DNA of 5,683 nucleotides from JAUSEW01 sp964414015 (GTDB lineage Bacteria > Patescibacteriota > Microgenomatia > Levybacterales > UBA12049), in contig CAYPUE010000044.1 of the NCBI GenBank assembly GCA_964414015.1, positions 1 through 5,683 on the forward strand, written 5' to 3'. Shown piece after piece: positions 5,206 through 5,683 of this stretch. Numbering within the stretch: the first letter of the stretch is position 1; each line of letters opens with the position of its first letter. The notes beneath the pieces were generated by a model. The model saw nothing but the letters and a program-made list of their open reading frames with translations, searched no databases and was not told the DNA's origin. The position numbers and the translations under genes were made by a program.

Positions 5206-5683
5206 ATGTACGAAGTGATTCCTGGAATTTTAGAGAAAGATTGGAATGAAATTGAAAGGAAAATAGAGCTCGTAAAATCTTTCGCCACCGCGTCAAACGC
5301 GGCTCCCACAATTCACATCGATATTCTTGACGGAAAGTTTGCCCCAAACATAACTTTTCTTGACCCAACTCCATTCGTCAAATACAGTACAGATATTTTC
5401 TTTGAACTCCATATGATGGTTGAAAACCCAATTCAATATTTAAAATCTTTTGCAGATGCGGGTTTCAAAAGATTTTTAGGTCATATAGAAAAAATGCCGG
5501 ATCAAGCGGAATTTGTTGCTCAAGGACAAATTTTGGGCGAAGTTGGTTTAGCACTTGACGGAGAGACAAATATAGATTCTATAAAAGTACCTTTGGCTGA
5601 TTTGGATTGTTTGCAGATTATGACGATAAAAGCCGGACAATCCGGTCAGATGTTTAACCCGGAATATTTGGAAAAAGTTAAGA
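5206..5683 (+). CDS. Ribulose-phosphate 3-epimerase-like protein (3' end outside window)
   Basis: From the ATG at 5206 the frame stays open to the window edge (159 residues; the family is about 220 long). TIM-barrel landmarks of ribulose-phosphate 3-epimerase are in order: IPGILEKDW (5-13), TIHIDILDGKFAPNITF (35-51), ELHMMVENP (67-75), AGF (85-87), GHIE (92-95), GLALDGET (114-121) and LQIMTIKAGQSGQMF (136-150). The family enzyme interconverts ribulose 5-phosphate and xylulose 5-phosphate with a metal held by His and Asp. The first metal His/Asp (37, 39) and second His (69) are present, and the last catalytic Asp lies beyond the window. Departures are marked: MDG is LDG, and the phosphate-loop motif PGFGGQ is AGQSGQ. 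This may therefore be a paralogue with another substrate. The segment before His37 is several residues longer than usual, where a GC-rich palindrome lies. No Shine-Dalgarno precedes the start. Confidence 0.78.
   Translation, partial: MYEVIPGILEKDWNEIERKIELVKSFATASNAAPTIHIDILDGKFAPNITFLDPTPFVKYSTDIFFELHMMVENPIQYLKSFADAGFKRFLGHIEKMPDQAEFVAQGQILGEVGLALDGETNIDSIKVPLADLDCLQIMTIKAGQSGQMFNPEYLEKVK
5288..5302. repeat. GC-rich palindrome inside the epimerase-like gene
   Basis: CCGCGT (5288-5293) and ACGCGG (5297-5302) form a perfect 6-bp stem with a 3-base loop. The stretch 5283-5307 is far richer in G+C than the surrounding gene. It encodes residues of about 27-34 (Ala/Thr/Ser/Asn/Pro) in a loop where epimerases are normally shorter. 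A small mobile palindrome inserted in frame is a reasonable explanation. Confidence 0.5.

Noticed and set aside
1..5683. CRISPR array, tRNA, rRNA, insertion sequence or riboswitch
   Set aside because: No regularly spaced repeats, tRNA-like cloverleaf, transposase fragment or long conserved leader was seen on either strand.

Overview
The window looks like a chromosomal piece of a Patescibacteria (CPR) genome, probably of the Microgenomates type. This is inferred from the moderately AT-rich sequence, very tight gene packing (3-4 bp gaps), near absence of Shine-Dalgarno sequences, and a gene repertoire (free-standing LytR_C proteins, a SpoIID/LytB protein with a long coiled coil, a bacterial PH-domain membrane protein, a tiny two-helix membrane protein) familiar from that group. 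Genes read through with the standard code, with no in-frame TGA, which argues against the UGA-recoding SR1/Gracilibacteria lineages. Placement rests on memory of such genomes, not on a search.

Left edge (1-508): the start of a Phd/YefM-family antitoxin gene leaves the window on the minus strand. Its promoter carries an operator of two TGTACA motifs centred 12 bp apart, the geometry known for the E. coli yefM-yoeB operator. A divergent plus-strand promoter about 10 bp away drives a small unknown gene (260-508). A short intergenic region (509-618) holds a REP-like hairpin between this gene and the convergent operon.

Centre (619-4505, minus strand): a four-gene operon read from 4505 down to 619. 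In transcription order it holds a secreted coiled-coil/SpoIID (lytic transglycosylase-type) protein, a two-helix membrane protein with a bacterial PH domain, a 75-residue two-helix membrane protein, and a 439-residue membrane protein. The last joins a PP2C-like domain that has lost its metal-binding acids to a transmembrane helix, a helical stalk and a C-terminal LytR_C domain. Everything in the operon is secreted or membrane-bound, so a cell-envelope or peptidoglycan role is the simplest reading.

Right part (4506-5683, plus strand): a promoter overlapping the operon's own -10 box drives, in the opposite direction, a second single-pass LytR_C protein. Its terminal domain is about half identical to that of the 439-residue protein, so two paralogous LytR_C proteins flank the SpoIID/PH genes. 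A divergent ribulose-phosphate 3-epimerase-like gene follows and runs off the edge; it carries a small GC-rich palindrome inside the frame.

Recurrent theme: for three of the four monocistronic or first genes with a readable promoter (152, 4564, 5206), the -10 box lies so close to the start codon that the mRNA would be leaderless or nearly so.
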